Positions 1 to 9,407 are shown, counted from the first letter of the stretch. The stretch is DNA of 64,000 bases from Clostridiales bacterium (GCA_012839295.1 DUNO01000010.1:1-64000), one strand, 5' to 3'. The notes: generated by a model not told the origin, from the sequence alone. Numbers and translations: made by a program.

Positions 1-83
1 AAGAAAGTCACTTTCAAACTATTTATTAAGGCCTATTCACTTTTTGGGTAGGTCATCAAAAAATGAAAGGCACGGGTGTAGGT

Positions 84-1094
84 ATGGCAAAGAATAATGA
101 TATTTCCGGTACCCAGAAGGCGGCAATCCTGCTGATTTCACTTGGGCCGGAGCGTTCTGCCAGCATTTTTAAGCATTTAAAAGAAGAAGAAATAGAGACC
201 ATGACGTTGGAAATAGCCAACACCAGAAGTATTTCACCAGCCACCAAGGATCAGGTGCTGGATGAATTTTATGAGATCTGCCTGGCACAGCAATACATTG
301 CAGAGGGCGGTATTGCCTATGCGAAGGAGCTGCTGGAAAAGGCGCTTGGTGCCGATAAGGCAAGGGATGTGATCGGTAAGCTGACGGCTTCCCTGCAGGT
401 TCGTCCCTTTGAATTTGTGCGCAAGACGGATGCGTCCCAGTTGTTAAACTTTATCCAGGATGAGCATCCACAGACAATCGCCTTGATTCTGTCTTATTTA
501 TCACCGGCGCAGGCTTCTACGATTGTTTCCTCCCTGGCTCCCGATAAGCAGGCGGATGTGGCGAAGCGTATTGCCCAGATGGACCGTACGTCACCGGATG
601 TCATCAAGGAGGTTGAGAAGGTGCTGGAAAGAAAGCTGGCTTCCCTGGTAAACCAGGATTATACGATTGTCGGCGGTGTGGATTCTATCGTAGAGATCCT
701 CAATACTGTTGACCGCGGCACAGAAAAACACATCATGGAAACCTTGGAAATTGAAGAGCCTGAGTTGGCAGATGAAATCCGTAGAAAGATGTTCGTATTC
801 GAGGATATCCTCAGCCTGGATGATAAATCCATCCAGAGAGTTCTCCGTGAGGTTGACAATAATGAGCTGGCAGTCGCTTTGAAGGGCTCCAACGAAGAGG
901 TGCAAAATGTTATCTTTAACAACCTGTCAAAGCGTTTGGCTGCTATGATCAGGGAGGATATGGAATATATGGGACCTGTCCGTCTTAAGGATGTGGAAGA
1001 AGCACAGCAGAAGATTGTTAATATTATCCGTAAACTGGAAGATTCCTCAGAGATTATTATATCGAGAGGCGGAGGTGACGAGATCGTTGTCTAA
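84..1094 (+). CDS. fliG: Flagellar motor switch protein FliG
   Basis: FliG forms the upper ring of the C-ring rotor and contacts MotA to generate torque. The 336-residue product begins MAKNNDISGTQKAAILLISL, the usual FliG N-terminus, and keeps the middle-domain stretch FIQDEHPQTIALILSYL (about residues 123-139) and a charged C-terminal motor domain. An ATG 21 bases upstream (63) is in frame, but the internal ATG at 84 gives the family-like N-terminus. It is the first complete gene of the window. FliF would be expected upstream, but the first 62 bases are too short to show it. The stop overlaps the start of fliH. Confidence 0.96.
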   Translation: MAKNNDISGTQKAAILLISLGPERSASIFKHLKEEEIETMTLEIANTRSISPATKDQVLDEFYEICLAQQYIAEGGIAYAKELLEKALGADKARDVIGKLTASLQVRPFEFVRKTDASQLLNFIQDEHPQTIALILSYLSPAQASTIVSSLAPDKQADVAKRIAQMDRTSPDVIKEVEKVLERKLASLVNQDYTIVGGVDSIVEILNTVDRGTEKHIMETLEIEEPELADEIRRKMFVFEDILSLDDKSIQRVLREVDNNELAVALKGSNEEVQNVIFNNLSKRLAAMIREDMEYMGPVRLKDVEEAQQKIVNIIRKLEDSSEIIISRGGGDEIVV

Positions 1095-1887
1095 TGTAAT
1101 AAAGGCCTATGCCGTCCGTTATGATGATGGAACGAAGAGGAGGCTGGAGTCCCACCTAAGAATAGATAAAGAACTGGAAAGCAGGAGGAGCCTTGCGGCT
1201 CAGCTGGCCTTATCCCAGGAGGGCTTTCAGGAAGGCTTTGTGGAAGGGCTTCAGGCGGTGGCCGTGGAGACCCTGCCGGAGGAGGAAGCAGGTGAGGAGC
1301 TATCGGAACGCGCTTCTAAAATCCTTGAGGAAGCAAGGGCGGAAGCGGAGCGGCTCTTAGAAGAGGCAAAAAGGGAAGCGGAAAAATTAAAGGCAGATAC
1401 CCTGGCCCAGGCCAGCAGGAAGGGCTATGAAGAGGGCATGCTTAAGGTAAAGGAAGAAGCCAGGAAGCTCCAGGCGGAGTATGAGGCCAGATATAAGCAG
1501 CTGCAGGATGAGCAGGAGGAAATGTTAAATAATCTGGAGCCCCAGATGGCTGGTATCATCGCTGCCCTGGTTGAAAAAATAACAGGAATCCTGGTTGAGG
1601 ATAAGGAAGAGGTAATACTGAACCTGGTCAGCAGGGCAATCCGGAATATGGATAAGAGCGATGAATATAATATCAGGGTATCCAAGGAGGATTTTAAATA
1701 TATTTCCATGAGGAAGAACCTTCTGCTGACTGCCATAGGCAGGGAAGTGCCTCTTTTTATAACAGAGGATGGGGATATGAAGAAGAACCAGTGTATCATC
1801 GAGACGGACAGTAAGGTGGTCAATTGCAGTCTTGATGTACAGCTGAATAATCTGATTACCGATTTAAAATTGCTCGGCAGTATTTAG
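1087..1887 (+). CDS. fliH: Flagellar export apparatus protein FliH
   Basis: FliH is the peripheral stalk-like regulator of the FliI export ATPase. The 266-residue protein starts LSNVIKAYAVRYD, has a long Glu/Ala/Lys-rich coiled coil (about residues 60-165) and a C-terminal FliH/HrpE-type domain. I chose the TTG at 1087 because GGAGGTGA lies 8 bases upstream and because the longer ATG-initiated frame (from 991) would be buried inside fliG and has no family-like sequence. The gene overlaps the fliG stop by 8 bases, which suggests translational coupling. FliH is poorly conserved, so identity rests on coiled coil plus position between fliG and fliI. Confidence 0.88.
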   Translation: MSNVIKAYAVRYDDGTKRRLESHLRIDKELESRRSLAAQLALSQEGFQEGFVEGLQAVAVETLPEEEAGEELSERASKILEEARAEAERLLEEAKREAEKLKADTLAQASRKGYEEGMLKVKEEARKLQAEYEARYKQLQDEQEEMLNNLEPQMAGIIAALVEKITGILVEDKEEVILNLVSRAIRNMDKSDEYNIRVSKEDFKYISMRKNLLLTAIGREVPLFITEDGDMKKNQCIIETDSKVVNCSLDVQLNNLITDLKLLGSI

Positions 1888-1935
1888 GGTAAATGGTCTA
1901 GAAAAAAATACGGGCGTTAGTAAGAGGGCAGAAAA

Positions 1936-3270
1936 ATGATGTTGTCCATTGATTTTGATAAATATAGACAGCTGCTGAACAAATCCTATGAACAGGAAAT
2001 TGGGAAAGTAGTTAAGCTGGTAGGACTTACCATTGAGGCCTCCGGGCCAAATTCGAATCTCAATGATGTATGCTACATAACCGGTGGGGAACAGAAGGAT
2101 AGGAAAGTAGCGGAGGTGGTCGGCTTCCGTGAGAACCGGATTTTGCTGATGCCCTATGACAATATGACCGGCGTAGGTATCGGCAGCCTGGTGGAAAACT
2201 CAGGGACGGCCTTTAAGGTACCCGTCGGTGAGGAGCTTCTTGGAAAAACCCTGGATGGAATGGGGTATCCGTTGGAGCAATCTGAACCGGAAGGGAAAGC
2301 TTTTCCCCTGGTGAAAGCCTTTTACCCGGCCGAGGCACCGCCCCCGGATCCGCTGAAGAGGAAGCTCATTGATGAGATACTGCCCCTCGGGGTGAAGGCT
2401 GTAGATTCCATGCTGACGGTGGGCAAGGGCCAGAGGATCGGCATTTTTGCCGGAAGCGGTGTTGGTAAGAGTACGCTGCTCGGTATGTTTGCACGGAATA
2501 CAAAGGCGGATATCAATGTAATCGCCTTAATCGGTGAGCGTGGCAGGGAGGTACGTGAATTTATTGAACGTGACCTTGGGGAGGAAGGCTTAAAAAGATC
2601 AGTTCTTGTAGTAGCTACCTCCGATAAGCCGGCCCTGATCCGAAAAAAAGCCGCCCAGACGGCTACGGCCATAGCGGAATATTTTAGGGACCAGGGGAAG
2701 GATGTACTGCTCATGATGGACTCCCTGACCCGTTTTTCCATGGCACAGAGGGAAATCGGGCTAGCCTCAGGCGAGCCTCCCGTATCCCGCGGTTATCCGC
2801 CCAGCGTTTATTCGGAGATGCCAAAGCTCCTGGAGCGGGCAGGTAATTCGGAGCATGGCTCAATTACAGGGCTGTATACGGTACTGGTAGATGGGGATGA
2901 TTTTAATGAACCGATTACGGATACGGCACGAAGCATTCTGGACGGCCATATCATGCTATCCAGGAAGCTTGGACATAAGAACCACTATCCGGCAATCGAT
3001 ATCCTGCAAAGCATTTCGAGGTGTATGAGTTCAATCATCACCAGGGAGCATAAGGTAGCCTCAGGCAGGCTGAAAAATGTCCTGGCCACCTACCAGGAGG
3101 CAGAGGATCTGATTAATATTGGTGCCTATAAAAATGGCTCCAACCCGGACATTGATTATGCCATCTCAAAAATCAAAGAGGTCAATGCATTCCTACAGCA
3201 GGATGTTAATGATAAATATGAACTCGAGGAAGAAATAGCAATGCTGATGGAGATTTTTAACGAAGGATGA
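1936..3270 (+). CDS. fliI: Flagellum-specific ATPase FliI
   Basis: FliI is the F1-beta-like hexameric ATPase that energises early steps of flagellar type III export at the inner membrane face. The 444-residue product has the Walker A loop GIFAGSGVGKSTLLG near residue 170, Walker B VLLMMDSLTRFSMA near 255 and the family signature RGYPPSVYSEMPKLLERAG. Two adjacent ATGs are available; AGAGGG lies upstream of both. It sits between fliH and fliJ, its known partners, and overlaps fliJ by 4 bases (ATGA). Confidence 0.98.
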   Translation: MMLSIDFDKYRQLLNKSYEQEIGKVVKLVGLTIEASGPNSNLNDVCYITGGEQKDRKVAEVVGFRENRILLMPYDNMTGVGIGSLVENSGTAFKVPVGEELLGKTLDGMGYPLEQSEPEGKAFPLVKAFYPAEAPPPDPLKRKLIDEILPLGVKAVDSMLTVGKGQRIGIFAGSGVGKSTLLGMFARNTKADINVIALIGERGREVREFIERDLGEEGLKRSVLVVATSDKPALIRKKAAQTATAIAEYFRDQGKDVLLMMDSLTRFSMAQREIGLASGEPPVSRGYPPSVYSEMPKLLERAGNSEHGSITGLYTVLVDGDDFNEPITDTARSILDGHIMLSRKLGHKNHYPAIDILQSISRCMSSIITREHKVASGRLKNVLATYQEAEDLINIGAYKNGSNPDIDYAISKIKEVNAFLQQDVNDKYELEEEIAMLMEIFNEG

Positions 3271-3728
3271 AGAAGTTTAGATATTCCATGGAAAGTGTGC
3301 TCCAAATCAAATTGAAGCTGGAGAACCAGGCAAAGATAGCCTATAGCAATGCCAGGATGAAGCTCACAAAGGAAGAAGAGAAGCTGGAGCAGTTAAAACA
3401 TAGAAGGCTTTCCCTGGAAGAGGAGCTCCGGCGTTTAAGCACAGGAAGGCTGGACCTGTTCCAGATCCAGCAGTGTGAGCAGGCGGTCCAGTTCACTGAC
3501 GCCAGAATTAAGCAGCAGGAAACAGTGGTGCGAAACGCAGCCCACCGGCTGGAGGTAGCGCGTATCCGGTTAAGTGATGCGATGATCGGGCGCAAAACAC
3601 AGGAACGGCTGAAGGAAAAAGCATTTGAAGAATATATACAGGAATTTGACGCTGAGGAACGGAAGGAAGTCGACGAGCTGAACAGCTTCAGCTATAACAG
3701 TCCGGCGCTTTCCGGGGAGGATGGATAA
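3267..3728 (+). CDS. fliJ: Flagellar export chaperone FliJ
   Basis: FliJ is the gamma-subunit-like coiled coil that sits in the FliI ring and escorts export chaperones to FlhA. The 153-residue protein starts MKKFRYSMESVLQIKLKLE, the typical FliJ opening (F-x-F/Y-x-LE-x-VL), and is almost entirely charged helix. It overlaps fliI by 4 bases and abuts the next gene, matching translational coupling in an export-ATPase cassette. FliJ proteins share little sequence, so position adds weight. Confidence 0.9.
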   Translation: MKKFRYSMESVLQIKLKLENQAKIAYSNARMKLTKEEEKLEQLKHRRLSLEEELRRLSTGRLDLFQIQQCEQAVQFTDARIKQQETVVRNAAHRLEVARIRLSDAMIGRKTQERLKEKAFEEYIQEFDAEERKEVDELNSFSYNSPALSGEDG

Positions 3729-4505
3729 ATGGCTAAGAAAGAAAAGGCAGCAAATAGTGAGGACAAGCAGACAGGGAACAAGATATTAACAATACTTATT
3801 GCGCTTTTAATTGTAATTATATGGCTGGCTATATTCGGGGCATTAATTAAGCTGGATATTGGAGGCTTTGGTTCCGGGGTCTTGCGGCCAATCTTAAAGG
3901 ATGTGCCGGTTGTCAACCTGATTCTCCCGGGGGAGATGGAGACAAGGGTAACGGAGGGAGAAAACAGCTACGGATATAAATCCATGGCAGAAGCAGTTGC
4001 AAAGATCCAGGAGCTGGAGGCGGCCCTTGCCGATATGGAGAACGGCAAGGTAAATGAGAGCCAGTCGGTTCAGGAGCTCCAGGCGGAAGTGAACCGCTTA
4101 AAGGCATTCGAGGAGGAGCAGAAGGCCTTTGAGGAAAGGGTCAGGGAATTCGACAAGAATGTAATATTTGCAGATGCTGCCCCGGATATTGAGGAATACA
4201 AAAAATATTATGAGCAGATCAACCCTACCACTGCGGAGGAGCTTTACCGCCAGGTTATTGAGCAGCTGCAATATTCGGATGCAATTAAAGCAAAGGCAGA
4301 TATCTATAGAAATATGGATCCGGGGGCGGCGGCACAGATCCTTGAGACAATGACTGCCGATGTAGGAGCTGTAGCCGAGATATTATTAAGCATGAGGCCG
4401 AGGGAGAGCGCCGCTATTTTAGCTGAGATGGACCAGGTGGTGGCTGCCAAGATAACAAAGAAGATGCTTGATATGGATGAGGAAAAGCTAAGTGCTTCTA
4501 AATAG
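3729..4505 (+). CDS. MotE/YlxF-like membrane protein with MgtE N-terminal-like domain
   Basis: The 258-residue product has a lysine-rich start, one strong membrane helix (about residues 20-45), a coiled-coil region (about 85-135) and a C-terminal helical domain like the intracellular MgtE N-domain, with the pattern MDPGAAAQILETM and MRPRESAAILAEM. This architecture is that of MotE/YlxF/FlbB proteins found beside fliJ and fliK, which act as stator chaperones or assembly factors in some bacteria. The role here is inferred from architecture and location. The start abuts the fliJ stop. Confidence 0.8.
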   Translation: MAKKEKAANSEDKQTGNKILTILIALLIVIIWLAIFGALIKLDIGGFGSGVLRPILKDVPVVNLILPGEMETRVTEGENSYGYKSMAEAVAKIQELEAALADMENGKVNESQSVQELQAEVNRLKAFEEEQKAFEERVREFDKNVIFADAAPDIEEYKKYYEQINPTTAEELYRQVIEQLQYSDAIKAKADIYRNMDPGAAAQILETMTADVGAVAEILLSMRPRESAAILAEMDQVVAAKITKKMLDMDEEKLSASK

Positions 4506-4673
4506 TGTATTATGAATGTAGAATAATGCCGATATATGTTATTGAGAGGAAAAAGCAACAGAAAACACATCATTGGTAATAGGAAGTTTTGCTTCTTATT
4601 ATAGATATCTTGAAAGGTACGCGTCCTTTTTCACAAAAGGAGAGGCAGGCCTTGACGAAAGGAGGAATACCAT

Positions 4674-6176
4674 ATGACGACGCAAAGCGTTATGACCCAG
4701 GCGGTAAACCTGTTTGGGGGCTCTGCCGGCGGTTCTGCTTTGAAAGGAAATAAAATGGGCGGAGGCTTTAACCAGGTAATGGACAGCAATCTAAAATCCT
4801 TACAGACTGCGGCTGCCAGGAATGATGCCCCGGCGGATAAGGCTTCTGCACAGAATACGGACACCGGCAGGGAAGCTGCAAAGGAAGCTGTGACGGATAC
4901 AGCCGGGACAGCGGATACCGGGCAGGCAAAGCCGGTCAGGGAAACAAAAGGCAGGGACGCCGCAGGGACAACGGACGGTGTAGGCCGGGAGAGCGCAGCC
5001 TACCGGAAGCAGACGGAGGATTTGGGACTGGTAACAGAGGATGATCCTGAGGTCTCCCAGCAGGCCGTAGCACAGATGGTGGCAATGCTTGGATCCATCC
5101 AGGAGCTGGTAATGCAGCAGCTTAACCTGACCCCAGAGGAATTTGAACAGCTGCTTTCAGGGCAAGGTATGGAGCTTACGGATTTACTACAGCCCGATGG
5201 GCTGCAGCAGTTTATTCTGGCAGCCAACGGACAGACGGACATCTCGGCAGTATTAACGGATGAGAAGCTGGCCGCCATGATGAAGTCTTTAATGGACGGT
5301 GCCCAGGAGCTGACGGCAGGGACTGGACTTACGCCGGAGCAGCTGCAACAGCTATTACAGCAGGCCGGTTCCGGGAAGGAAAACTCAGGAGAGCTTTTAG
5401 ATGCAGAGCTTCAAGGGCAGCTTTCAGGGGAAGATGTGAATCTGAAGGGAAATCTTTTTGCCGCCGCGGAAGTAACTGCAGAGGATGGGGCAGATAAAGA
5501 AAGCTCCCAGATAGCCAATACCGATAACGGAAATGGTGAAACCGTAGCAGTAGCTGCTGCTGTGGATGAAACCAGGGAAGGTCTGGCAAATACCCGGGAA
5601 GATGCAAGGCAGAAGGAACAGGGGGAATTAAAGGCGGCGGATCAGTTCCAAGCCTTTATCGACAATCTGGCAAAAGCGTCCCAGGATCCGCAGGTTGGAT
5701 TTGATGGGAACCTGGCACGGACTGCGGAGCTCAGGGATATTGTGAATCAGATTCTGGACCGGATTAAGGTATCCGTTACGACTGACCAGGCTTCTATGGA
5801 GCTACAGCTGAATCCGGAAAATCTGGGCAAGGTGAACCTGACGGTACAGTCAAAAAACGGGATCATGACAGCGCAGTTCCTGGTCCAGAACGAGCTTAGC
5901 AAGGAAGCCATTGAAAGCCAGCTGCATGTACTCCGTGAAAGCTTAAATTCACAGGGGGTTAAGGTGGAGGCTATTGAAGTAGCCGTAGCTTCTTACTCCT
6001 TTGACCAAAAGGCAGGACAGGAGACAGGGTACCAGCAGGAGAGCGGAAAAAGCACTGCGGCTAAGAAGCTATCCTTAGAGGATGCCCTGGCAATGTCGGA
6101 GGATCAGGAAGAGTTGAATCCGGTATCAGGGGAAGCCCTGGGATTAAGCGGCAGCCAGATTGATTATACCGCATAG
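4674..6176 (+). CDS. fliK: Flagellar hook-length control protein FliK
   Basis: FliK measures hook length and switches export specificity through FlhB. The 500-residue product has a long low-complexity Ala/Gln/Glu/Asp/Gly-rich N-terminal part and, at about residues 365-450, a conserved C-terminal Flg_hook domain including MELQLNPENLGKVNLTV and QFLVQNELSKEAIESQL. AAAGGAGG sits 8 bases before the ATG. It lies directly upstream of flgD, the usual order. The 168-base spacer before it holds a small hairpin (AATAGGAAG/CTTCTTATT) and no gene. Confidence 0.93.
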   Translation: MTTQSVMTQAVNLFGGSAGGSALKGNKMGGGFNQVMDSNLKSLQTAAARNDAPADKASAQNTDTGREAAKEAVTDTAGTADTGQAKPVRETKGRDAAGTTDGVGRESAAYRKQTEDLGLVTEDDPEVSQQAVAQMVAMLGSIQELVMQQLNLTPEEFEQLLSGQGMELTDLLQPDGLQQFILAANGQTDISAVLTDEKLAAMMKSLMDGAQELTAGTGLTPEQLQQLLQQAGSGKENSGELLDAELQGQLSGEDVNLKGNLFAAAEVTAEDGADKESSQIANTDNGNGETVAVAAAVDETREGLANTREDARQKEQGELKAADQFQAFIDNLAKASQDPQVGFDGNLARTAELRDIVNQILDRIKVSVTTDQASMELQLNPENLGKVNLTVQSKNGIMTAQFLVQNELSKEAIESQLHVLRESLNSQGVKVEAIEVAVASYSFDQKAGQETGYQQESGKSTAAKKLSLEDALAMSEDQEELNPVSGEALGLSGSQIDYTA

Positions 6177-6231
6177 GCCAAGGCTAAATGAAAGAAATTT
6201 CAAGCTTAAAAATTAGGGAAAGGAGACAGTG

Positions 6232-6813
6232 ATGAGTGAATTAATACAAAGTGTAAAAGACGGTAAGATCCAGGAAACCGGCAATTCCGAGTCAAAAACC
6301 ACCAAAAAAGTGGGCGGTGAACTTGGAAAGGATGCCTTTATGAAGCTGCTGGTTACACAGATGCAGTATCAGGATCCCCTAAATCCGAACAGCAACACGG
6401 AATACATAGCACAGCTTACAACCTTCTCGCAGCTGGAACAGATGCAGAATGTTGCGAAGACAACGACAAACTCCCAGGCCTTTAGCTTGGTCGGCAAGAC
6501 AGTAACCGTTAAGACGGACAGCACCACAAAGGACACACCAAGGTATGTTACCGGCAAGGTTGATTTTGTATATGTATCCGGTTCGTCCACCAAGCTTTCC
6601 ATCGACGGTAAGCTTTATTCCGTTGAGCAGCTGGATACGGTTATGGATGACGATTATGCCTCGGCGAATAGCAGCGATTCCACAAATGGTGCGTCAGGCA
6701 GCACGGCAGGCGGTTCAACGGCAGGCAGTACCACGGATAATTCCGCAGGCGGCACAGCAGCGGGAGGCACCACGGATAATTCCGCAGGTAATACAGCGGG
6801 AGGAAGTAATTAA
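6232..6813 (+). CDS. flgD: Flagellar hook-capping protein FlgD
   Basis: FlgD caps the growing hook so FlgE subunits can fold. The conserved N-terminal half is clear: GKDAFMKLLVTQMQYQDPLN and YIAQLTTFSQLEQMQN. AAAGGAG 6 bases before the ATG at 6232 decides against the GTG one codon earlier. The 193-residue protein lacks the large Tudor/Fn3 hook-cap domain of proteobacterial FlgD and ends in a Ser/Gly/Thr/Ala-rich tail made by a 39-bp tandem repeat. The stop codon falls inside that repeat array, so the tail looks prematurely ended. Confidence 0.94.
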   Translation: MSELIQSVKDGKIQETGNSESKTTKKVGGELGKDAFMKLLVTQMQYQDPLNPNSNTEYIAQLTTFSQLEQMQNVAKTTTNSQAFSLVGKTVTVKTDSTTKDTPRYVTGKVDFVYVSGSSTKLSIDGKLYSVEQLDTVMDDDYASANSSDSTNGASGSTAGGSTAGSTTDNSAGGTAAGGTTDNSAGNTAGGSN

Positions 6814-6825
6814 GATAATTCCGCA
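6736..6825 (+). repeat. 39-bp tandem repeat spanning the flgD stop codon
   Basis: The 12-mer GATAATTCCGCA recurs at 6736, 6775 and 6814, exactly 39 bases (13 codons) apart. The first two copies encode the TTDNSAG units of the FlgD tail. The third begins right after the TAA stop, and its frame stays open for 21 more codons to a TAA at 6877. This indicates copy-number change or a recent stop within the array. Confidence 0.9.
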
Positions 6826-6977
6826 AGCAGTACAGCAATTGGCAATAGACAGAGTGGACCGGCTTCAAGTACTGGGTAAAGCCGGATGAGTAAAAACAGA
6901 AAATGATACATGGAGGTATGGCTTCAAGAAGCCCTTTGGTTTAAAGAAGCCAGGACAAGACCGCAGGAGGCGGTGGA

Positions 6978-7382
6978 ATGGAGGAAATAATGAACATTCC
7001 TGTGAATCAATACCCTTCCATAGAGCAGATGACGCAGCAGCTGAATGCTGTAAAGAACAGCTCCACAGCGGCAGGCAGGCAGATTACGACCCCCTTCAGT
7101 GAAATATTAAAGACAAAGCAGGCGGCTGAAGCAAACGAGCTAAAATTCTCAAAGCATGCAAATGAGCGTTTGGCAAGCCGGAATATTGACCTGACGGATG
7201 AGCAGCTGGAACGGCTGGAAAACGGGGCGAAAAGAGCCAGTGAGAAGGGGATCAATGAATCCTTAGTAATGGTAGATGACCTTGCCTTTATCGTAAATGT
7301 TAAAAACAATACGGTAATTACCGCAGTGAAGGACGGGGAGGACAAGGTATTTACAAACATTGACGGAGCGGTAATCATGTAG
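6978..7382 (+). CDS. Conserved flagellar operon protein (TIGR02530/YlxG-region type)
   Basis: The 134-residue protein contains the hallmark core LKFSKHANERLASRNIDLTD (about residues 54-73) followed by a domain ending in NNTVITAVKDGE, matching the small flagellar operon protein family found between flgD and flgE in Firmicutes. Its biochemical role is not settled. Two starts have good ribosome sites: ATG 6978 (AGGAGG, 7-base spacer) and ATG 6990 (GGAGG, 5-base spacer). It precedes flgE, which supports a hook-assembly role by context only. Confidence 0.85.
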   Translation: MEEIMNIPVNQYPSIEQMTQQLNAVKNSSTAAGRQITTPFSEILKTKQAAEANELKFSKHANERLASRNIDLTDEQLERLENGAKRASEKGINESLVMVDDLAFIVNVKNNTVITAVKDGEDKVFTNIDGAVIM

Positions 7383-7488
7383 GAGCCGGACCTAAGGGAA
7401 GCTTAAGTATCCATGACTGACAGATTGGATACCGGGGTGTATCTACAGATACATCCGAATGAACCGCAGAATATGGAGGTCAAAAGTT

Positions 7489-8961
7489 ATGATGAGAGCA
7501 CTCTTTTCTGGTGTATCAGGCCTTAAAGTACACCAGACAAAAATGGACGTTATTGGTAACAATATTTCAAATGTTAACACCATCGGTTTTAAATCAAGTT
7601 CCGTGACTTTTTCCGATGTGTTTTATCAGACAACCCAAAGCGCTTCCGGACCCAATGCGACGACGGGAACCACGGGACGTAATGCAATGCAGGTCGGCTT
7701 GGGCTCCAATGTGGCATCGATTGTTTCGTCGATCACGACAACCGGCGCGTCACAGAGGACGGATAACCCCTTCGATGTCATGATTGAGGGCGACAGCTTT
7801 TTTATTGTGAACAGGGGCGGTTCAAACTATTTTACAAAAGCAGGCTCCTTTAATGTGGACGCACAGGGTACCTTATGCACTGCCTATGGCGCTTCCGTTA
7901 TGGGATGGCAGGTGGATAAGGAGGATCCTACCAAGACAGAAGCGGCAGCGGTGACACCCTTAAGGATCATGTCCCCGGAGAATTTGTATGCGGAGCCTGA
8001 AGCAACCAAGGAAGTCTATATTTCGGGGAATATTGACAGCAAGGACACGCAGCTTGCAAGCACGGCAGGCAAGGCAGTCAATGTAACCTTCTTCGATAAG
8101 CTGGGCAACAGCTATACGGCTGATATGAGGATATGGCAGGATGACGATGATCAGACCACGAGTGAATTCCGGGTTGGCATTACGGACATAAAGGACAGCT
8201 CCGGCCAATCCATCTTTGTAACGAAGCAAGTGGATCCGGATACGGGGAAGATCACCTACGTAGCGTCCCCGATCACGAGTTTTGCCCTTGGGGGTAATGA
8301 TTTTTCCGTGGGTGATATAGATGAGGAGACCGGTGAGGTAACCATTGACAATACAGACCTTGTTGCCCTAAGGTTTAATGGGGCAACAGGCGAATTCCTC
8401 AGTGTCGGTGAAACTACCGGCGATGAGGAAAACCCGAAAAGTATTGCCTTTACCGTCGGTGGCACTACGACCACCGGTGATTCGGTATTTGAAACTATTA
8501 ATATAGACTTTTCCACCATCACAATGTACGCCAGCAGCGGTTCTTCCTCCCTGGAGGCAACCAAGGGAAGCCTGGAGGGTATCGGAGCGGGCAGGAAGGT
8601 CGGAAATATGACGGGCATAAGCATTGACGGCTCAGGTAAGATTTACGGCAAGTATGATAACGGTGAGAGCAGGCTGCTTGGGCAGATTGCAGTTGCAAGC
8701 TTCGCAAACCCGGCCGGACTGGAAGCAGTCGGTAACAGCATGTATGCGGCAACACAGAACTCCGGCGATTTTGACGGCATCGGACAGGATCCTACAATGG
8801 GCGGAGGAAGCCTGACCACAGGCGTGGTGGAGATGTCCAATGTGGACCTGGCCCAGCAGTTTACAGACATGATTACAACACAGAGAGGCTACCAGGCCAA
8901 CTCCAGAATAATAACAACATCTGACTCCTTATTGGAAGAACTGATTAATTTGAAAAGATAA
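7489..8961 (+). CDS. flgE: Flagellar hook protein FlgE
   Basis: FlgE polymerises into the hook. The 490-residue protein has the conserved rod/hook N-terminus MMRALFSGVSGLKVHQTKMD with NNISNVNTIGFKSS, the central DNPFDVMIEGDSFFIV element, and the C-terminal QRGYQANSRIITTSDSLLEE coiled-coil zone. GGAGGT lies 8 bases before the ATG at 7489. An in-frame ATG 30 bases upstream would add a non-conserved leader. It follows the flgD cassette and precedes flbD, as usual in clostridia. Confidence 0.97.
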   Translation: MMRALFSGVSGLKVHQTKMDVIGNNISNVNTIGFKSSSVTFSDVFYQTTQSASGPNATTGTTGRNAMQVGLGSNVASIVSSITTTGASQRTDNPFDVMIEGDSFFIVNRGGSNYFTKAGSFNVDAQGTLCTAYGASVMGWQVDKEDPTKTEAAAVTPLRIMSPENLYAEPEATKEVYISGNIDSKDTQLASTAGKAVNVTFFDKLGNSYTADMRIWQDDDDQTTSEFRVGITDIKDSSGQSIFVTKQVDPDTGKITYVASPITSFALGGNDFSVGDIDEETGEVTIDNTDLVALRFNGATGEFLSVGETTGDEENPKSIAFTVGGTTTTGDSVFETINIDFSTITMYASSGSSSLEATKGSLEGIGAGRKVGNMTGISIDGSGKIYGKYDNGESRLLGQIAVASFANPAGLEAVGNSMYAATQNSGDFDGIGQDPTMGGGSLTTGVVEMSNVDLAQQFTDMITTQRGYQANSRIITTSDSLLEELINLKR

Positions 8962-9000
8962 CATAAGGCTGATGTATGAATAGGAGCCATACACCGGCGT

Positions 9001-9035
9001 AAGGTGGGGTGGCAAGGATAAGTCCACCCCATCTT
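9001..9035 (+). repeat. Intercistronic inverted repeat between flgE and flbD
   Basis: AAGGTGGGGTGG and CCACCCCATCTT form a stem of about 10-12 bp around an 11-base loop. No T-run follows, so it is not a canonical intrinsic terminator. It may stabilise or process the mRNA upstream of flbD and the motor genes. Confidence 0.65.
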
Positions 9036-9072
9036 AAAGAATGTTGCAGCTATAGGGCAGAAGGGAGCAGCC

Positions 9073-9264
9073 ATGATTGAGGTAACAAGGTTAAATGATT
9101 CGAAGGTAATTATTAATGCGGAGTTAATTGAAAAGGTAGAAGAGGCTCCTGATACAATTATCACACTAACTTCTGGGAATAAATTAATAGTAAAAGAAAG
9201 TAGACAAGAAGTGAGAAATCTTGTAATATTATACAAAAAAGAAATATATCGCCAGGATTTATGA
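9073..9264 (+). CDS. FlbD family flagellar protein
   Basis: This 63-residue protein begins MIEVTRLNDSKVIINAELIE and ends with VRNLVILYKKEIY, which matches the small FlbD family in Firmicute and spirochete flagellar operons (unrelated to the Caulobacter regulator FlbD). Its function is unknown; position between flgE and motA is its standard place. The 134 bases after it hold no convincing gene. Confidence 0.88.
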   Translation: MIEVTRLNDSKVIINAELIEKVEEAPDTIITLTSGNKLIVKESRQEVRNLVILYKKEIYRQDL

Positions 9265-9407
9265 CGAAAATTAAAGAGAATTGGAAGCCGGTAACTGAGG
9301 AATGCAGAAACTGGATCCATGCCATTATCATATGGCACTTTGTAGTACCTGCAGGACATGGATGGAATAATGGAAGTACAAAATATTTAGGATAAGAGGT
9401 GGCAGTA

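Noticed and set aside
1-62. Possible 3' end of fliF upstream of fliG
   Set aside because: All three frames are too short to show a FliF C-terminus; expectation from gene order alone is not enough.
4530-4545. GCCGATAT resembling a sigma-28 -10 box upstream of fliK
   Set aside because: No TAAA -35 element at the expected 15-base spacing; a single -10-like match is weak.
6545-6889. 114-residue ORF in another frame across the flgD tail
   Set aside because: It is a shadow frame of the flgD repeat, with a repetitive product and no ribosome site.
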